DNA from: Bacteroidales bacterium
GTDB lineage: Bacteria > Bacteroidota > Bacteroidia > Bacteroidales > VadinHA17
Assembly (NCBI GenBank): GCA_024763075.1
Contig: JANTGF010000015.1
Coordinates: forward strand, 1 to 58,061
Reading direction: 5' to 3'
Length of the DNA: 58,061 bases
Position numbers and translations under genes: made by a program. The notes under the pieces are model-generated. The model searched no databases, was not told the DNA's origin, and saw only the letters and a list, made by a program, of their open reading frames with translations. Positions 35,190-44,642 of the stretch are shown here, piece by piece (position 1 is the first letter of the stretch; every line of letters begins with the position of its first letter).

Positions 35190-35274
35190 GCCGGTGGTGC
35201 CATAAAATTTCTATAGTAACAGGTTTCTTGTTTCAAATTAAGAAACAGCACACCGTAATATTATTAAGCCCTGG

Positions 35275-36831
35275 CTATATCTCAAACTTGATTCCCTGGG
35301 CTAATGGCAATTCCGCACCATAATTAATGGTATTGGTCTGCCGTCTCATATAGGCTTTCCATGCATCTGAGCCCGATTCTCTTCCACCTCCGGTATCTTT
35401 TTCGCCACCAAAAGCCCCTCCAATCTCCGCTCCTGATGTACCAATATTCACATTGGCAATGCCACAATCCGATCCAACTTCAGAGAGAAAAGTTTCAGCT
35501 TCCCGCATATCCAGCGTAAATATGGAAGATGACAGCCCCTGAGGAACATTATTATGCAATTGCAGTGCTTCCTCAAATGTTTTATACTTTAATAAATACA
35601 GGATAGGAGCAAAGGTTTCTTCCTGCACAATTTCAAAATGATTCTCTGCTTCAGCAAGGGCAGGTACAATAAAATACGGGGAACCATACTCCTCCGATGA
35701 AAGGGAATCTCCGCCAAAAATCACCTTTCCTCCCTCCTCTTGCACTTTTTTTACTGCATGCTGGAACAGTTCAACTGCCGAGCCGTCAATCACCGGACCT
35801 ACCAGGGTCTCCATGCTTGTTGGATCACCAATCTTATCTACCACCTGGGCATAAGCATTCAGCAATCTTTTTTTCACATCATCATACACTTTCTCATGGA
35901 TGATCAGGCGGCGTGTGGAAGTACAACGTTGTCCTGCTGTTCCCACTGCTCCGAAAACAATGGCAGGAATGGCCATCTCCAGGTCTGCTTTATCGGAAAT
36001 AATGATGGCATTATTCCCTCCAAGCTCCAGTATAGCCCTGCCCAGGCGTTTTCCAACAATTCCACCTACTCTTTGTCCCACCCGGGTTGAGCCGGTAACC
36101 GAGAACAATGGAATCCGTTTGTCGCCAACAAAATTATCTCCCAATACAGACGATTTTGCAATGATCAGGTTAAAAACCCCTTCCGGAACATTATTATCTT
36201 TCAATACATTTCTTATAATTTTCATCGTAGCAATTGCCGTGAGCGGTGTTTTTGAGCTGGGCTTCCAGATCACCACATCACCGGCAGCGGCAGCAAGCAT
36301 AGAGTTCCACGCCCAAACGGCAACAGGAAAGTTAAAAGAAGTGATAAGCCCTACAATTCCTAAAGGATGATACTGATCAAACAACCGGTGTTTCGGCCTT
36401 TCGGAATGCATGGTAAAACCATTCAGCAGCCGGGCCTGACCCACTGCAAAATCACAGATATCTATCATTTCCTGCACTTCACCCATCCCTTCCTGAAAAA
36501 TTTTGCCCATTTCCAGGGTTACCAGCATCCCGAGATCCTCCTTTGCATCTCTTAAAGCCAGACCAATCTGTCTGACCACTTCTGCCCTTTGTGGCGCAGG
36601 TATTTCCCGCCAAACCTTAAAGGCCTCCTGAGCTTTGTTCATGACCATCTCATAATCATCCAGCGTGGCTGTTTTTACTTTGGCAATCACACTGCCATCC
36701 ACAGGCGACTCGGAGCCAGACACACTGCCTTCGGTTTCAAACCATTCGGTGCCGGTACAAAGGCCTGAGTTTGCTTCTTTGATACCCAGCCTCTTCAATA
36801 CTTCTTTAAATCGGATATTTACAGGTTCCAT
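35275..36831 (-). CDS. Aldehyde dehydrogenase, ALDH7 (aminoadipate-semialdehyde dehydrogenase-like)
   Basis: This 518-residue NAD(P)-dependent aldehyde dehydrogenase has TSFNFPVAVWAWN, the cofactor motif FSVTGSTRVGQRV, the catalytic Glu in LELGGNNAIIIS and the catalytic Cys in GTAGQRCTSTRRLI. The C-terminal FGGEKDTGGGRESGSDAWKAY is strongly typical of ALDH7/antiquitin, which oxidises alpha-aminoadipate semialdehyde in lysine breakdown. In Bacteroidota this enzyme is often annotated that way, but the substrate is not proven here. It is monocistronic on the minus strand between repeat regions. Confidence 0.92.
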   Translation of the reverse strand: MEPVNIRFKEVLKRLGIKEANSGLCTGTEWFETEGSVSGSESPVDGSVIAKVKTATLDDYEMVMNKAQEAFKVWREIPAPQRAEVVRQIGLALRDAKEDLGMLVTLEMGKIFQEGMGEVQEMIDICDFAVGQARLLNGFTMHSERPKHRLFDQYHPLGIVGLITSFNFPVAVWAWNSMLAAAAGDVVIWKPSSKTPLTAIATMKIIRNVLKDNNVPEGVFNLIIAKSSVLGDNFVGDKRIPLFSVTGSTRVGQRVGGIVGKRLGRAILELGGNNAIIISDKADLEMAIPAIVFGAVGTAGQRCTSTRRLIIHEKVYDDVKKRLLNAYAQVVDKIGDPTSMETLVGPVIDGSAVELFQHAVKKVQEEGGKVIFGGDSLSSEEYGSPYFIVPALAEAENHFEIVQEETFAPILYLLKYKTFEEALQLHNNVPQGLSSSIFTLDMREAETFLSEVGSDCGIANVNIGTSGAEIGGAFGGEKDTGGGRESGSDAWKAYMRRQTNTINYGAELPLAQGIKFEI

Positions 36832-36929
36832 AATGTATATTATTTAAATTTTAGTTTATACAAAGTTAATCCGATTTAAGCTTCTGCAAAAAATATTTTT
36901 TGAAGGTTAATGAGAAGAAAGATTATTTA

Positions 36930-37149
36930 GGGTTTGCTGAAAAACACAACCTCAACTAAATATTAATGTATTATATAAAATACTGCCGTATAAAGTGCAA
37001 GATTTTTTACTAAATGGACAAAAAGGCTTGCATTTTTTTGTTGGCCTGTAACACATCATCTTCTTCGTTGGCTTCGGCATAGCCGTATTCATATACAACT
37101 TCGCCTTGCCGCCTTAAATCTGATGGCCACAGACTTTTTCAGCTAACCC
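36930..37149. mobile_element. MITE-like element, copy B
   Basis: The 220-bp segment has 15-bp ends GGGTTTGCTGAAAAA (36930-36944) and TTTTTCAGCTAACCC (37135-37149). Its interior aligns by eye with copy A over much of its length, including a shared inner inverted repeat (GCAAG/CTTGC) and the block around TAACACATCATC. It encodes no transposase. Its right end supplies the stop codon of the small frame at 37149-37376, which implies insertion into a former gene. Confidence 0.75.
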
Positions 37150-37376
37150 TATTTGCCTTTTTCTTCAAATACAAACAAATCAAATTGTAAGAAACTTAGA
37201 CTGGATTCTGAGTTCAAAGGATGACCGGTACTTAAAAAGAGCCCTTCATTTAGCCTTCCTGAATTTTCGCATTCACTCATTAAAGCATTCATGCATTTAA
37301 GCAATATCTTATAGTTAGCCGATACACGAAGCATGGCGTCTTTACGATAGTATGGCACCAGTAATCTCTCAGTCAC
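37149..37376 (-). pseudogene. Gene fragment ended by MITE copy B
   Basis: A 75-codon frame (containing NALMSECENSGRLNEGLFLS and LQFDLFVFEEKGK) stops exactly at the outermost base of the MITE-like element. The true C terminus was therefore probably cut off or altered by the insertion. I do not recognise the family. The helical, Cys-containing sequence has no signal peptide, and its upstream flank is made of short direct repeats (GTCTCTTAGT-like), so the start is also doubtful. Confidence 0.4.
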
Positions 37377-37476
37377 TCCGTCTCTTAGTCACCCCCTCAC
37401 TCAGTCTCCTGGTCTCTTAGTTAAGCTGAAATGTTGTGCGCTGCTGCGTCTTTACTACAACAGGAACTCACTTATC

Positions 37477-38091
37477 TTAAAACAAGCCATGCAATTCCGC
37501 ATCAATCTTGTCAATAACCATACGTAAATGATCCGGATTACTCGGGAAATCATAATGGTCGGCTTCAATGATCAACATTTTGCCCATATTGTAGGCTTCA
37601 ACCCATGCCTCATATCTTTCGTTTAGCCTTTTCAGGTAATCCAGCCGGATACTATCTTCGTATTTTCTTCCCCGGTTTTGGATCTGATTTACAAGCGTAG
37701 GAACGGAAGCCCGCAAATACAAAATCAGGTCAGGTGGCTTTATGAGTGAACTGATCAGATTAAATAAGGTAAAATAATTTTCAAAATCACGGGTTGACAT
37801 TAACCCCATGGAATGCAGGTTGGGGGCAAAAATATAGGCATCTTCAAAAATAGTACGGTCCTGAATAACGGTATCCCCTGATTTTTGGATTTCAATCATC
37901 TGATTGAAGCGGCTGTTCAGAAAATAAACCTGCAGGTTAAATGACCATCGTTGCATATCTTCATAAAAATCATTCAAATATGGATTATCATCCACATCTT
38001 CATAGTGGGGGGTCCATCCGTAATGTTTGGAAAGCAGTTTGGTTAAAGTGGTTTTGCCTGAACCGATATTCCCGGCAATAGCTATATGCAT
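37477..38091 (-). CDS. Deoxynucleoside kinase
   Basis: The 204-residue product phosphorylates deoxynucleosides for salvage. It has the P-loop AIAGNIGSGKTTLTKLL at residues 4-20, the substrate-site motif DRTIFEDAYIFA near residue 78, and the lid region NQIQNRGRKYEDSI. The family is the dAK/dGK type common in Bacteroidota and Firmicutes; base specificity cannot be set from sequence. The gene stands alone, with a triple-hairpin repeat upstream of its start. Confidence 0.93.
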   Translation of the reverse strand: MHIAIAGNIGSGKTTLTKLLSKHYGWTPHYEDVDDNPYLNDFYEDMQRWSFNLQVYFLNSRFNQMIEIQKSGDTVIQDRTIFEDAYIFAPNLHSMGLMSTRDFENYFTLFNLISSLIKPPDLILYLRASVPTLVNQIQNRGRKYEDSIRLDYLKRLNERYEAWVEAYNMGKMLIIEADHYDFPSNPDHLRMVIDKIDAELHGLF

Positions 38092-38125
38092 GGTTAAATT
38101 AATTAGTGTTTCAAAGCTAATAAAC

Positions 38126-38237
38126 TACCTCGAGGCAAAGCTATCGAGGTATTACAAAGAATTGTCTGTTTCATACCCAGAGGGTCGGGGTATGAAACCA
38201 AAACCTTCTCGTCCACCATAGCGGAACGCGAAGGTGG
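38126..38237. repeat. Three successive hairpins (REP-like element)
   Basis: Three inverted repeats lie in tandem: TACCTCGA/TCGAGGTA (38126-38151), GTTTCATACCC/GGGTATGAAAC (38168-38198) and CCACC/GGTGG (38213-38237). They sit between the divergent-side upstream region of the deoxynucleoside kinase gene and the GH3 gene. The composition differs from the AT-rich surroundings, as in mobile palindromic repeats. Confidence 0.6.
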
Positions 38238-38338
38238 AATAAAAGTACAAATAATTTTTCTTTACACATGATTTTTTCAGATTTTCTGCACAAAAAAATG
38301 TAAAGGGTTGAATTTGAATGAGCTTTCAATGTAATCCT

Positions 38339-39901
38339 TTACTTTGAAAGTTTTTTGTCAATTTCGATTATTTCCTCAACAAATCTTCTGTTATTGGAAA
38401 GCCTTGGTATTTTATTCTGCCCCCCCAGCTTTCCTTTATCATTAAACCAGTTATAGAAAGTGCCTTTCTTAACTTTTCTGACAATGGGCTTAACTACGGT
38501 AATACCCTTATATCTCTTTGCTTCGTAATCTGAATTTACTGCCATAAGCGCATGATCCAGAACATTTGTAAAATATTCCAGATCTTCAGGCTCTTTATCA
38601 AACTCAATGGCCCATTCATGGGAACCCTTTTCATGTTCAGCCATATAAATGGGGGCAGCTGTATATTCATTTATTATGGCTCCGGTTTTTGAACAGGCAA
38701 CTGAAAGGGCTTTCTCAGCATTATCGATAATAATTTCTTCCCCAAAAGCATTCATAAAATGTTTGGTTCTTCCTGTTATTCTTATTTTATGCGGGAAAAG
38801 ATGTGTGAATTCTATGGTGTCACCAATCATATACCTCCATAAGCCGCTGTTGGTTGATATGATAATTGCATAATTCACCCCTAATGAAACATCCCCGATA
38901 GAAAAAACAGGAGGATTCTCTTCATTTATCAGGTTTGCCGGAATAAATTCATAAAAAACACCATAATCCAGCATCAGAAGCATGTCATTTTTATCTTCTT
39001 CATCCTGAATACCGAAAAAACCCTCAGATGCATTGTAGGTCTCAAGATAGTTCATTTCCTGTGAAGGAATGATCTTTTCGTATTGTTTCCGGTAAGGTTC
39101 AAAATTTACACCTCCGTGGATGAACAATTCAAGATTGGGCCATACCTCCAGAAGATTATCCTTACCTGTATAATCAAGCAGATGTTTGATCAATACCAGG
39201 TTCCACGAAGGCACACCGGCAATGGAGGTTACATTTTCATCTTTTGTAACCTGAATGATTTCACTCAGTTTTTCATCCCATTTATCCAGCAGAGCAATTT
39301 TTGCAGCCGGAGTCCTCAGAAATTCCGCCCAAAAAGGAAGATTTTCAATAAGGATGGCAGAAAGATCTCCATAATAGGAGCGATTGGAAAAATTATTGAT
39401 CTGATGACTTCCTCCCAGGGTTAAGCCTTTCCCTGAAAATATCCCCGTTTCAGGATGGTTGGCTGTATAAATTGCAAGCACATCTTTTGGTCCCCTGAAA
39501 TGGCAATTTTCAAGAGACTCATTACTTACCGGAATAAATTTACTTTTATCACTGGTTGTACCTGAGGATTTGGCAAACCATTTAATTTCCCCCGGCCAAA
39601 CCAGATTCCTTTCACCATCCCTGAGACGGGTTATCGTTGCTTTTACATCATCATATGTTTGAACGGGTAATCGTGTTTTAAAATCCTGATAATTCCGAAC
39701 AGAGGCAAAATCGTATTTTTCCCCCAGAAAAGTATCACCGGCAAATTGCACCAGGTCTAAAAGCTGTTCATTCTGAACTTCAACAGGATATTTCCGGAAC
39801 AGGTTTATCTGGTGCAGCCTTTTAACATTCAGCCAGTTGACTATGGAAGGGATGAGGGCCATATTACATTGTTGATAATATTCTAAATCAAAAATAATCA
39901 A
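38339..39901 (-). CDS. GH3 family acyl-adenylate/amide synthetase
   Basis: The 520-residue product belongs to the GH3 auxin-responsive promoter family of the ANL superfamily. The ATP-binding motif KWFAKSSGTTSDKSKFIPVS lies near residue 110. ETYNASEGFFGIQD (near residue 290) and YMIGDTIEFT are the other adenylate-forming motifs, and the hinge region RITGRTKHFMN is present. Plant members conjugate amino acids to hormones. Bacterial members are widespread in Bacteroidota with unknown substrates. It may be cotranscribed with recO, which lies 51 bases upstream on the same strand. Confidence 0.9.
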   Translation of the reverse strand: MIIFDLEYYQQCNMALIPSIVNWLNVKRLHQINLFRKYPVEVQNEQLLDLVQFAGDTFLGEKYDFASVRNYQDFKTRLPVQTYDDVKATITRLRDGERNLVWPGEIKWFAKSSGTTSDKSKFIPVSNESLENCHFRGPKDVLAIYTANHPETGIFSGKGLTLGGSHQINNFSNRSYYGDLSAILIENLPFWAEFLRTPAAKIALLDKWDEKLSEIIQVTKDENVTSIAGVPSWNLVLIKHLLDYTGKDNLLEVWPNLELFIHGGVNFEPYRKQYEKIIPSQEMNYLETYNASEGFFGIQDEEDKNDMLLMLDYGVFYEFIPANLINEENPPVFSIGDVSLGVNYAIIISTNSGLWRYMIGDTIEFTHLFPHKIRITGRTKHFMNAFGEEIIIDNAEKALSVACSKTGAIINEYTAAPIYMAEHEKGSHEWAIEFDKEPEDLEYFTNVLDHALMAVNSDYEAKRYKGITVVKPIVRKVKKGTFYNWFNDKGKLGGQNKIPRLSNNRRFVEEIIEIDKKLSK

Positions 39902-39952
39902 TTATTTAACAGCTTGCAACACCACGCTCCTGATTCCTGTAAATTTAGCGAA

Positions 39953-40678
39953 TTAACGGAGCACTTCCTTTAGAATTTTGTACGATTTAATTTCTGCCAG
40001 ATTCAGCTCATGCAGCTGAAAATAATCCAGTAAATGTTCTGTCATCAGATTGCGGTTTAGATGATTCAGCTTAAACTGGTCAAGATTTTCATATTGAAGG
40101 GTGCTGAGATCCGTCAGGATTTTACTGTGCTCTTTTGATAAATACAAAGAATGAGAAGGCAGATTCTCTCTCATGACACCTTCCCTGAGATCAAAATAAC
40201 CCTCTGTGCCGGTGTATGAGAGATTTGGCTGAAATCCAAGGAAACGGGTGAGATTATAGAGAAAAAGTAAATGGAAGTTTGCAAAATTACCGGGTAAATG
40301 GTCCAGCGTTTCAAGCGAATACTCAATAAAATCATACAGGGGAACATTCGGATCTTCTGTTTTCAGGCTTTTATATAAAATTTCGGCAAGAAAAAGAACA
40401 ATGGTATTTTTATAGATGTTACCGGGAATGGCATGATAGGGTTTATAAATTTTTGCTTCTTTTATCCGCTGTATTTCCCTTCCTGGCTTGTAATATGCTT
40501 CAAGATCAAGTAAAAATAAAGGCTGAAACAGGTTTCTCTTTACCGCTGCTTTTTTTTGCCGGACTCCCTGGCGGATAAATGTTTGCCGACCCAGATTTCG
40601 CGTAAATATATACACAATGATCCCATTGTCACCGTATTTTATATGGTGTAAAACGATTCCTTTGGTTTTTTGCATCAT
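39953..40678 (-). CDS. recO: DNA repair protein RecO
   Basis: RecO helps load RecA in RecF-pathway recombination. The 241-residue product has the N-terminal OB fold (KTKGIVLHHIKYGDNGIIVYIFTRNLGRQTFI) and a helical C-terminal domain (FLAEILYKSLK; LFLYNLTRFLGFQPNL). It lacks the Cys zinc motif found in some RecO proteins, as is common in this phylum. It is divergent from the cyclase gene at 40810 across about 130 bases. Confidence 0.93.
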   Translation of the reverse strand: MMQKTKGIVLHHIKYGDNGIIVYIFTRNLGRQTFIRQGVRQKKAAVKRNLFQPLFLLDLEAYYKPGREIQRIKEAKIYKPYHAIPGNIYKNTIVLFLAEILYKSLKTEDPNVPLYDFIEYSLETLDHLPGNFANFHLLFLYNLTRFLGFQPNLSYTGTEGYFDLREGVMRENLPSHSLYLSKEHSKILTDLSTLQYENLDQFKLNHLNRNLMTEHLLDYFQLHELNLAEIKSYKILKEVLR

Positions 40679-40809
40679 ATCCCAGCGAAATTACGGAACA
40701 AATTTAGATAAAAAGCGTAAAAAATCTTGATGGATTTACCAGAACTATTTTGTGAAGATAAGTACATTTTAATAGTTAACGAATCTTTTATACTGAAATA
40801 AATCGTTGA

Positions 40810-42222
40810 ATGAAGAAAGGAAATGAAAAGGAACTGGTAAAAAGAATTGCCAGACTGGCAAAGCAAAATCAGCAACTCCGGAATAAAATTAAGGAATTAC
40901 AAAGATTGAGTGAGAAATCAGGTAAGGAAAATGAGAAATTTAAAGCCTTACTTGCTCAGATAGAACCTCAAAAACTCACCGGATTAAAAAAAGACACTCC
41001 ACAACAGCCACTCACGTTCAAAATGAGTACGGTTCTGTTTGCCGAGATCCAGGGAATTACAAATGCCGTTTCTGATATGGATTCAGACCTGCTGCTGGAT
41101 GAACTGGATGAAATCTTTTTTGAGTTCAATGCCACAGTTAAAAAATTCAATATTGAAAAGATAAAAACCATTGGTGATACCTATATGTGTGCCGGTGGAA
41201 TTCCGGTAAAGAACATTACCAACCCGATTGAGGTGGTACTCGCTGCATTGGAAATGAGAAATTTTATTGAATCTTACGAAAAAGTTCAAAAAAACCGGGA
41301 TGAAAGAATCTGGAAAATAAAATTCGGGATACATACCGGTCCTGTCATTGCCGAATTCATGGGAAAGAAAAAGATAAGTTACGATATTAAAGGAGATACG
41401 GTAAACACGGCAAGCCGTATCCAGTCCAATGCGGATCATGGGAAAATTATTATATCCATAATGACCTATGAACTGGTGAAAGAGTTTTTCAGTTGTGAAT
41501 ACTATGGGAAAATACCTGCAAAATACAAAGGTGACATGGATCTTTTTGAGGTAAAAGGTCTTAAGCCTGAATTTTCAGAAGATGAAAATGGGATTGTTCC
41601 CAACCATGCTTTCAGGGTGAAGTTTGGTTTGATTCAATTTTCCGATATGCAGGAGATTATCCTTGATAAACTTGAAAAGGAGCTTCCGGAACATTTATTT
41701 TATCATAATGTCAAGCATACGGTGGATGTAGTTACCGAAGTTGAATTAATCGGATGGGCAGAAGGGGTTTCCGACGAAGAAATATTGCTTTTAAAGGCAG
41801 CCGGATTATTTCATGATGCCGGACATACCATTGCATACCAGGACCATGAAATGCATGGAACCAAACTGGCCCGGGAAATACTTCCGAAATTTGGATATTC
41901 GGTAGAAATGATAGACCGGATTTGTGATATTATTATGGCAACAAAGCTGCCACCCCGGCCCAACAACCTGCTTGAGGAAATTATTTGCGACTCAGACCTT
42001 GATTATTTGGGAAGATCAGATTTCATTCCTGTATCAAATACCCTGTACAAAGAGTTGAAGGTTCAAAATATGATAGGTTCCCTGAATGACTGGAATAAAC
42101 TGCAGGTGAAATTTATTTCAGGGCATCAGTATTTTACTGAAACAGCCCGGAATTTAAGGGAGGTGAACAAACAAAAGCAGATAGAACGGATATCAAGACT
42201 CATTGTGGATGACGAGGATTAA
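40810..42222 (+). CDS. Soluble class III nucleotide cyclase fused to an HD phosphohydrolase domain
   Basis: The 470-residue protein has a coiled coil at residues 5-50, a class III cyclase domain at about 72-255 and an HD-type domain at about 290-455. Purine-selecting Lys119 and Asp192 suggest ATP as substrate; Asn199 and Arg203 are the transition-state residues. Asp123 is the second metal ligand, but the first is Glu79 (LFAEIQGIT instead of the usual LFSDIxGFT). The HD domain is intact: His299, His303, His335-Asp336, His346 and Asp396. No membrane span is seen. The fusion could make and/or break a cyclic nucleotide. A full-length paralog lies 4 kb downstream. Cyclase activity with Glu79 is uncertain. 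Confidence 0.88.
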   Translation: MKKGNEKELVKRIARLAKQNQQLRNKIKELQRLSEKSGKENEKFKALLAQIEPQKLTGLKKDTPQQPLTFKMSTVLFAEIQGITNAVSDMDSDLLLDELDEIFFEFNATVKKFNIEKIKTIGDTYMCAGGIPVKNITNPIEVVLAALEMRNFIESYEKVQKNRDERIWKIKFGIHTGPVIAEFMGKKKISYDIKGDTVNTASRIQSNADHGKIIISIMTYELVKEFFSCEYYGKIPAKYKGDMDLFEVKGLKPEFSEDENGIVPNHAFRVKFGLIQFSDMQEIILDKLEKELPEHLFYHNVKHTVDVVTEVELIGWAEGVSDEEILLLKAAGLFHDAGHTIAYQDHEMHGTKLAREILPKFGYSVEMIDRICDIIMATKLPPRPNNLLEEIICDSDLDYLGRSDFIPVSNTLYKELKVQNMIGSLNDWNKLQVKFISGHQYFTETARNLREVNKQKQIERISRLIVDDED

Positions 42223-42248
42223 AACCTGGCAGATAATGAGTACCCCTC

Positions 42249-44549
42249 TTAGTGGATAAAAAGAATTTTTGTAATAAAAGTCTTTGACCCGTCACTGTTA
42301 CTGATGAATACCAGATAAACTCCGGTATGAACCCTCTCTCCCAGTGTATTTGTCCCATCCCAGATTGCCTGTCCGCCCAGGGATTCCGTTTCAAAAACAA
42401 GATTACCGCTGATATCGGTAATTTTAACATTTGCTTGACCTACAAGTCCGGTAATTGTAATCGGCCCCCTGTAATCCTCTCTTACCGGATTCGGAAAAGT
42501 ATAAACCTGGTTCATCTCATCAGAACCGGCAGTTGCAGTACCCCGGTAAGATAAGGTTCCGTCCTCCGTTCCAAAAAATACTTCCCCGGATTCCTGGTTG
42601 ATAGCTATGGCGGTAATCCAGTTCGTAGGCAGTGGGCTGTTTTCTTTATTAAAACGCAGGATCTCCTGTGTACCGTCTTCTGAAAAAAGGAATACCCCGG
42701 CGGCCCTTGTTCCAAACCATTTGCGATTTGCCCCGTCAACGGCAATGCTCGTTATTTCCTCCGTACTTAACAAATAATCCGCCAGTCCGCTGCCATCATT
42801 CCTTGGGATTTTTACTTTCTGGGCAGTTGCATTTCCTCCGTTAAGAATTCCGGAAGAACTATAATAAACCAGAGGCCCATGCTTCGTCCCTATCCAGATG
42901 TTCCCGTCCAGGTCAGCTACCAGGCTGGTAATGTCCTGATAAGCTTTTCCGTTCTGATCAACCACTGAAATTTTTCTGTAAATATCATCTGATTCATCTC
43001 CTGGTGTATTGTTTTCATTAAAAATGAACAGACTTCCGCTTCTGGACAAAGATATCCATTTATCCCCGTAGGGTGTTTCAATAATATCGCCAAGTGTCAG
43101 ACCTTTTATTTTCCCCCCAAACCAGTAGCTTTTCCAGTCACCTGCAGGAGTTTTAACAGAAACAGGCTTGTCAACAAGACTATTTGTCATCCAGAGATTA
43201 TTGTTTCGGTCAAACAGGAGTCCAAATACCCTGACGTCATTTTCCCCGTAAGACGTACTTTGCAACGTACTGTTATTTTTGTCGTAAATATTCAACACTT
43301 CCTTTCCCTGCATTTCGATTAAACCATATCCCCAGCTTGAAATGAAAATATGGTCGGGCTCTGCAGGGTGAGAAATAATTCGTAAAAAATCTTTGACCTT
43401 ATTATTAATATTGCTTTCCCATATTCCGTCTTTTAACCAGTAAGTCTCTCCGTTTCTCCATAGATTGCCCCATAAATTATTTAGGCCTCCTCCCACAATC
43501 CATGTAGTATTGTGGTTACTGTGAATAAAAAAAACCGAACTAAAGTACGGCCCGTTGGGAGCAATGCGTTCAAAAGATTTGTAATCCCGACTTTTTATCA
43601 GGGTATTTTTGTGATCAGCGATCCAAAGAGTTTCATCTTCATCAACAATAGCATGCCAGGGCTCAATTCCTCCCCAGCCATAATTGTCAATATAATATTC
43701 AGGAGTTCCGGGATTCTTATAAATGGAAAGAGATTTTTCCGAAGAGATAAAAAGCCTTCCGTTTCCGGAAGTGAGGGAATGATTAATTCCTTTGGTCTGT
43801 GCAAAAAATGCCCACTGGTTTCCGTTAGAATTAAATACTGAATCTATTCCGTTTGAAGTACTGGTCTGGTTCACATAAATAGTATTTTCCATGGTAAGAA
43901 TGGAATTGAACTTCCGGTTGTAACCAGGGATATTTTTAATTTTTGTCCAGTGATTATAGTCAATCAGAAGGGGATCATCAATGTCTGCTGTAAGTATTCC
44001 GGATTGGGTAGCTGCATAGAGGTTTTGATTAAGCAATGCCAGGCCATACACAGGCATCGGATCTCCGTTATTACCAATATAATATGTATCTTTAAATTCT
44101 TTTTTATCAAGATCAAGCACGATAATTCCAAAATCACAGGACAAATATGCCAGGTTCCCTACAAACAAGGCATCATTAATCGTTTTTTTTCCGGTAATGG
44201 CCGATCTTAAAATGTCGGAAAGATTTATTAACTTATTTTCCTGAAGCAAATCCATATTTCCGTTTTGATAAGCAACCAGAAGTATATGGTTTTCCAGACT
44301 GTATTTTATAAATGAAATCCTGATATCCGAAAGGCCCTGAACCTGAGAGAATTTTTCAATTGACTGGTCACTTTTCTCTAAAAAGAACAGCGCTTTTTCC
44401 GTTGCACAGAAAATCCGGTCCCCTACATCTGTTACACTGATGGATTGCCGGTATGGATAATGGTCTCTCCATTCACCTATCCTCAATTGGCTGTTGGCGG
44501 GTTGTATAAGAGGGAAAATAATAAAAAATAAAAGAAAGATTTTTTTCAT
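42249..44549 (-). CDS. porZ: PorZ-like T9SS component (beta-propeller with type A sorting domain)
   Basis: The 766-residue product has a signal peptide and then IGEWRDHYPYRQSISV, the start typical of PorZ. Two-component-regulator-like propeller repeats follow throughout (IWIGTKHGPLVYY; WFGTRAAGVFLF; VFFGTEDGTLSY). The last 80 residues are a type A T9SS sorting domain (FPNPVREDYRGPITI; GVYLVFISN). PorZ sits on the cell surface and acts in the attachment complex that processes T9SS cargo and links it to anionic LPS. The length agrees with the P. gingivalis protein. It shares a strand with rdgB but is separated by 94 bases. Confidence 0.87.
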   Translation of the reverse strand: MKKIFLLFFIIFPLIQPANSQLRIGEWRDHYPYRQSISVTDVGDRIFCATEKALFFLEKSDQSIEKFSQVQGLSDIRISFIKYSLENHILLVAYQNGNMDLLQENKLINLSDILRSAITGKKTINDALFVGNLAYLSCDFGIIVLDLDKKEFKDTYYIGNNGDPMPVYGLALLNQNLYAATQSGILTADIDDPLLIDYNHWTKIKNIPGYNRKFNSILTMENTIYVNQTSTSNGIDSVFNSNGNQWAFFAQTKGINHSLTSGNGRLFISSEKSLSIYKNPGTPEYYIDNYGWGGIEPWHAIVDEDETLWIADHKNTLIKSRDYKSFERIAPNGPYFSSVFFIHSNHNTTWIVGGGLNNLWGNLWRNGETYWLKDGIWESNINNKVKDFLRIISHPAEPDHIFISSWGYGLIEMQGKEVLNIYDKNNSTLQSTSYGENDVRVFGLLFDRNNNLWMTNSLVDKPVSVKTPAGDWKSYWFGGKIKGLTLGDIIETPYGDKWISLSRSGSLFIFNENNTPGDESDDIYRKISVVDQNGKAYQDITSLVADLDGNIWIGTKHGPLVYYSSSGILNGGNATAQKVKIPRNDGSGLADYLLSTEEITSIAVDGANRKWFGTRAAGVFLFSEDGTQEILRFNKENSPLPTNWITAIAINQESGEVFFGTEDGTLSYRGTATAGSDEMNQVYTFPNPVREDYRGPITITGLVGQANVKITDISGNLVFETESLGGQAIWDGTNTLGERVHTGVYLVFISNSDGSKTFITKILFIH

Positions 44550-44642
44550 TAAAGGAACCCGTTTTATCTTGTTTTTGAATTTATAAAACGTGAGAAATTC
44601 GCATTTGGTATAAACATCTGGTATTTTGAGTCAGTCAGTTTA

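Larger units (their letters stand above)
34208..35274. other. Gene-poor kilobase of repeats between dxs and the aldehyde dehydrogenase
   Basis: Apart from the corA tail, the region consists of two families of duplicated palindromic repeats (annotated separately) interleaved in the order A, B, A, B. Short frames that can be read here are made of repeat sequence and are not genes. Confidence 0.75.
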
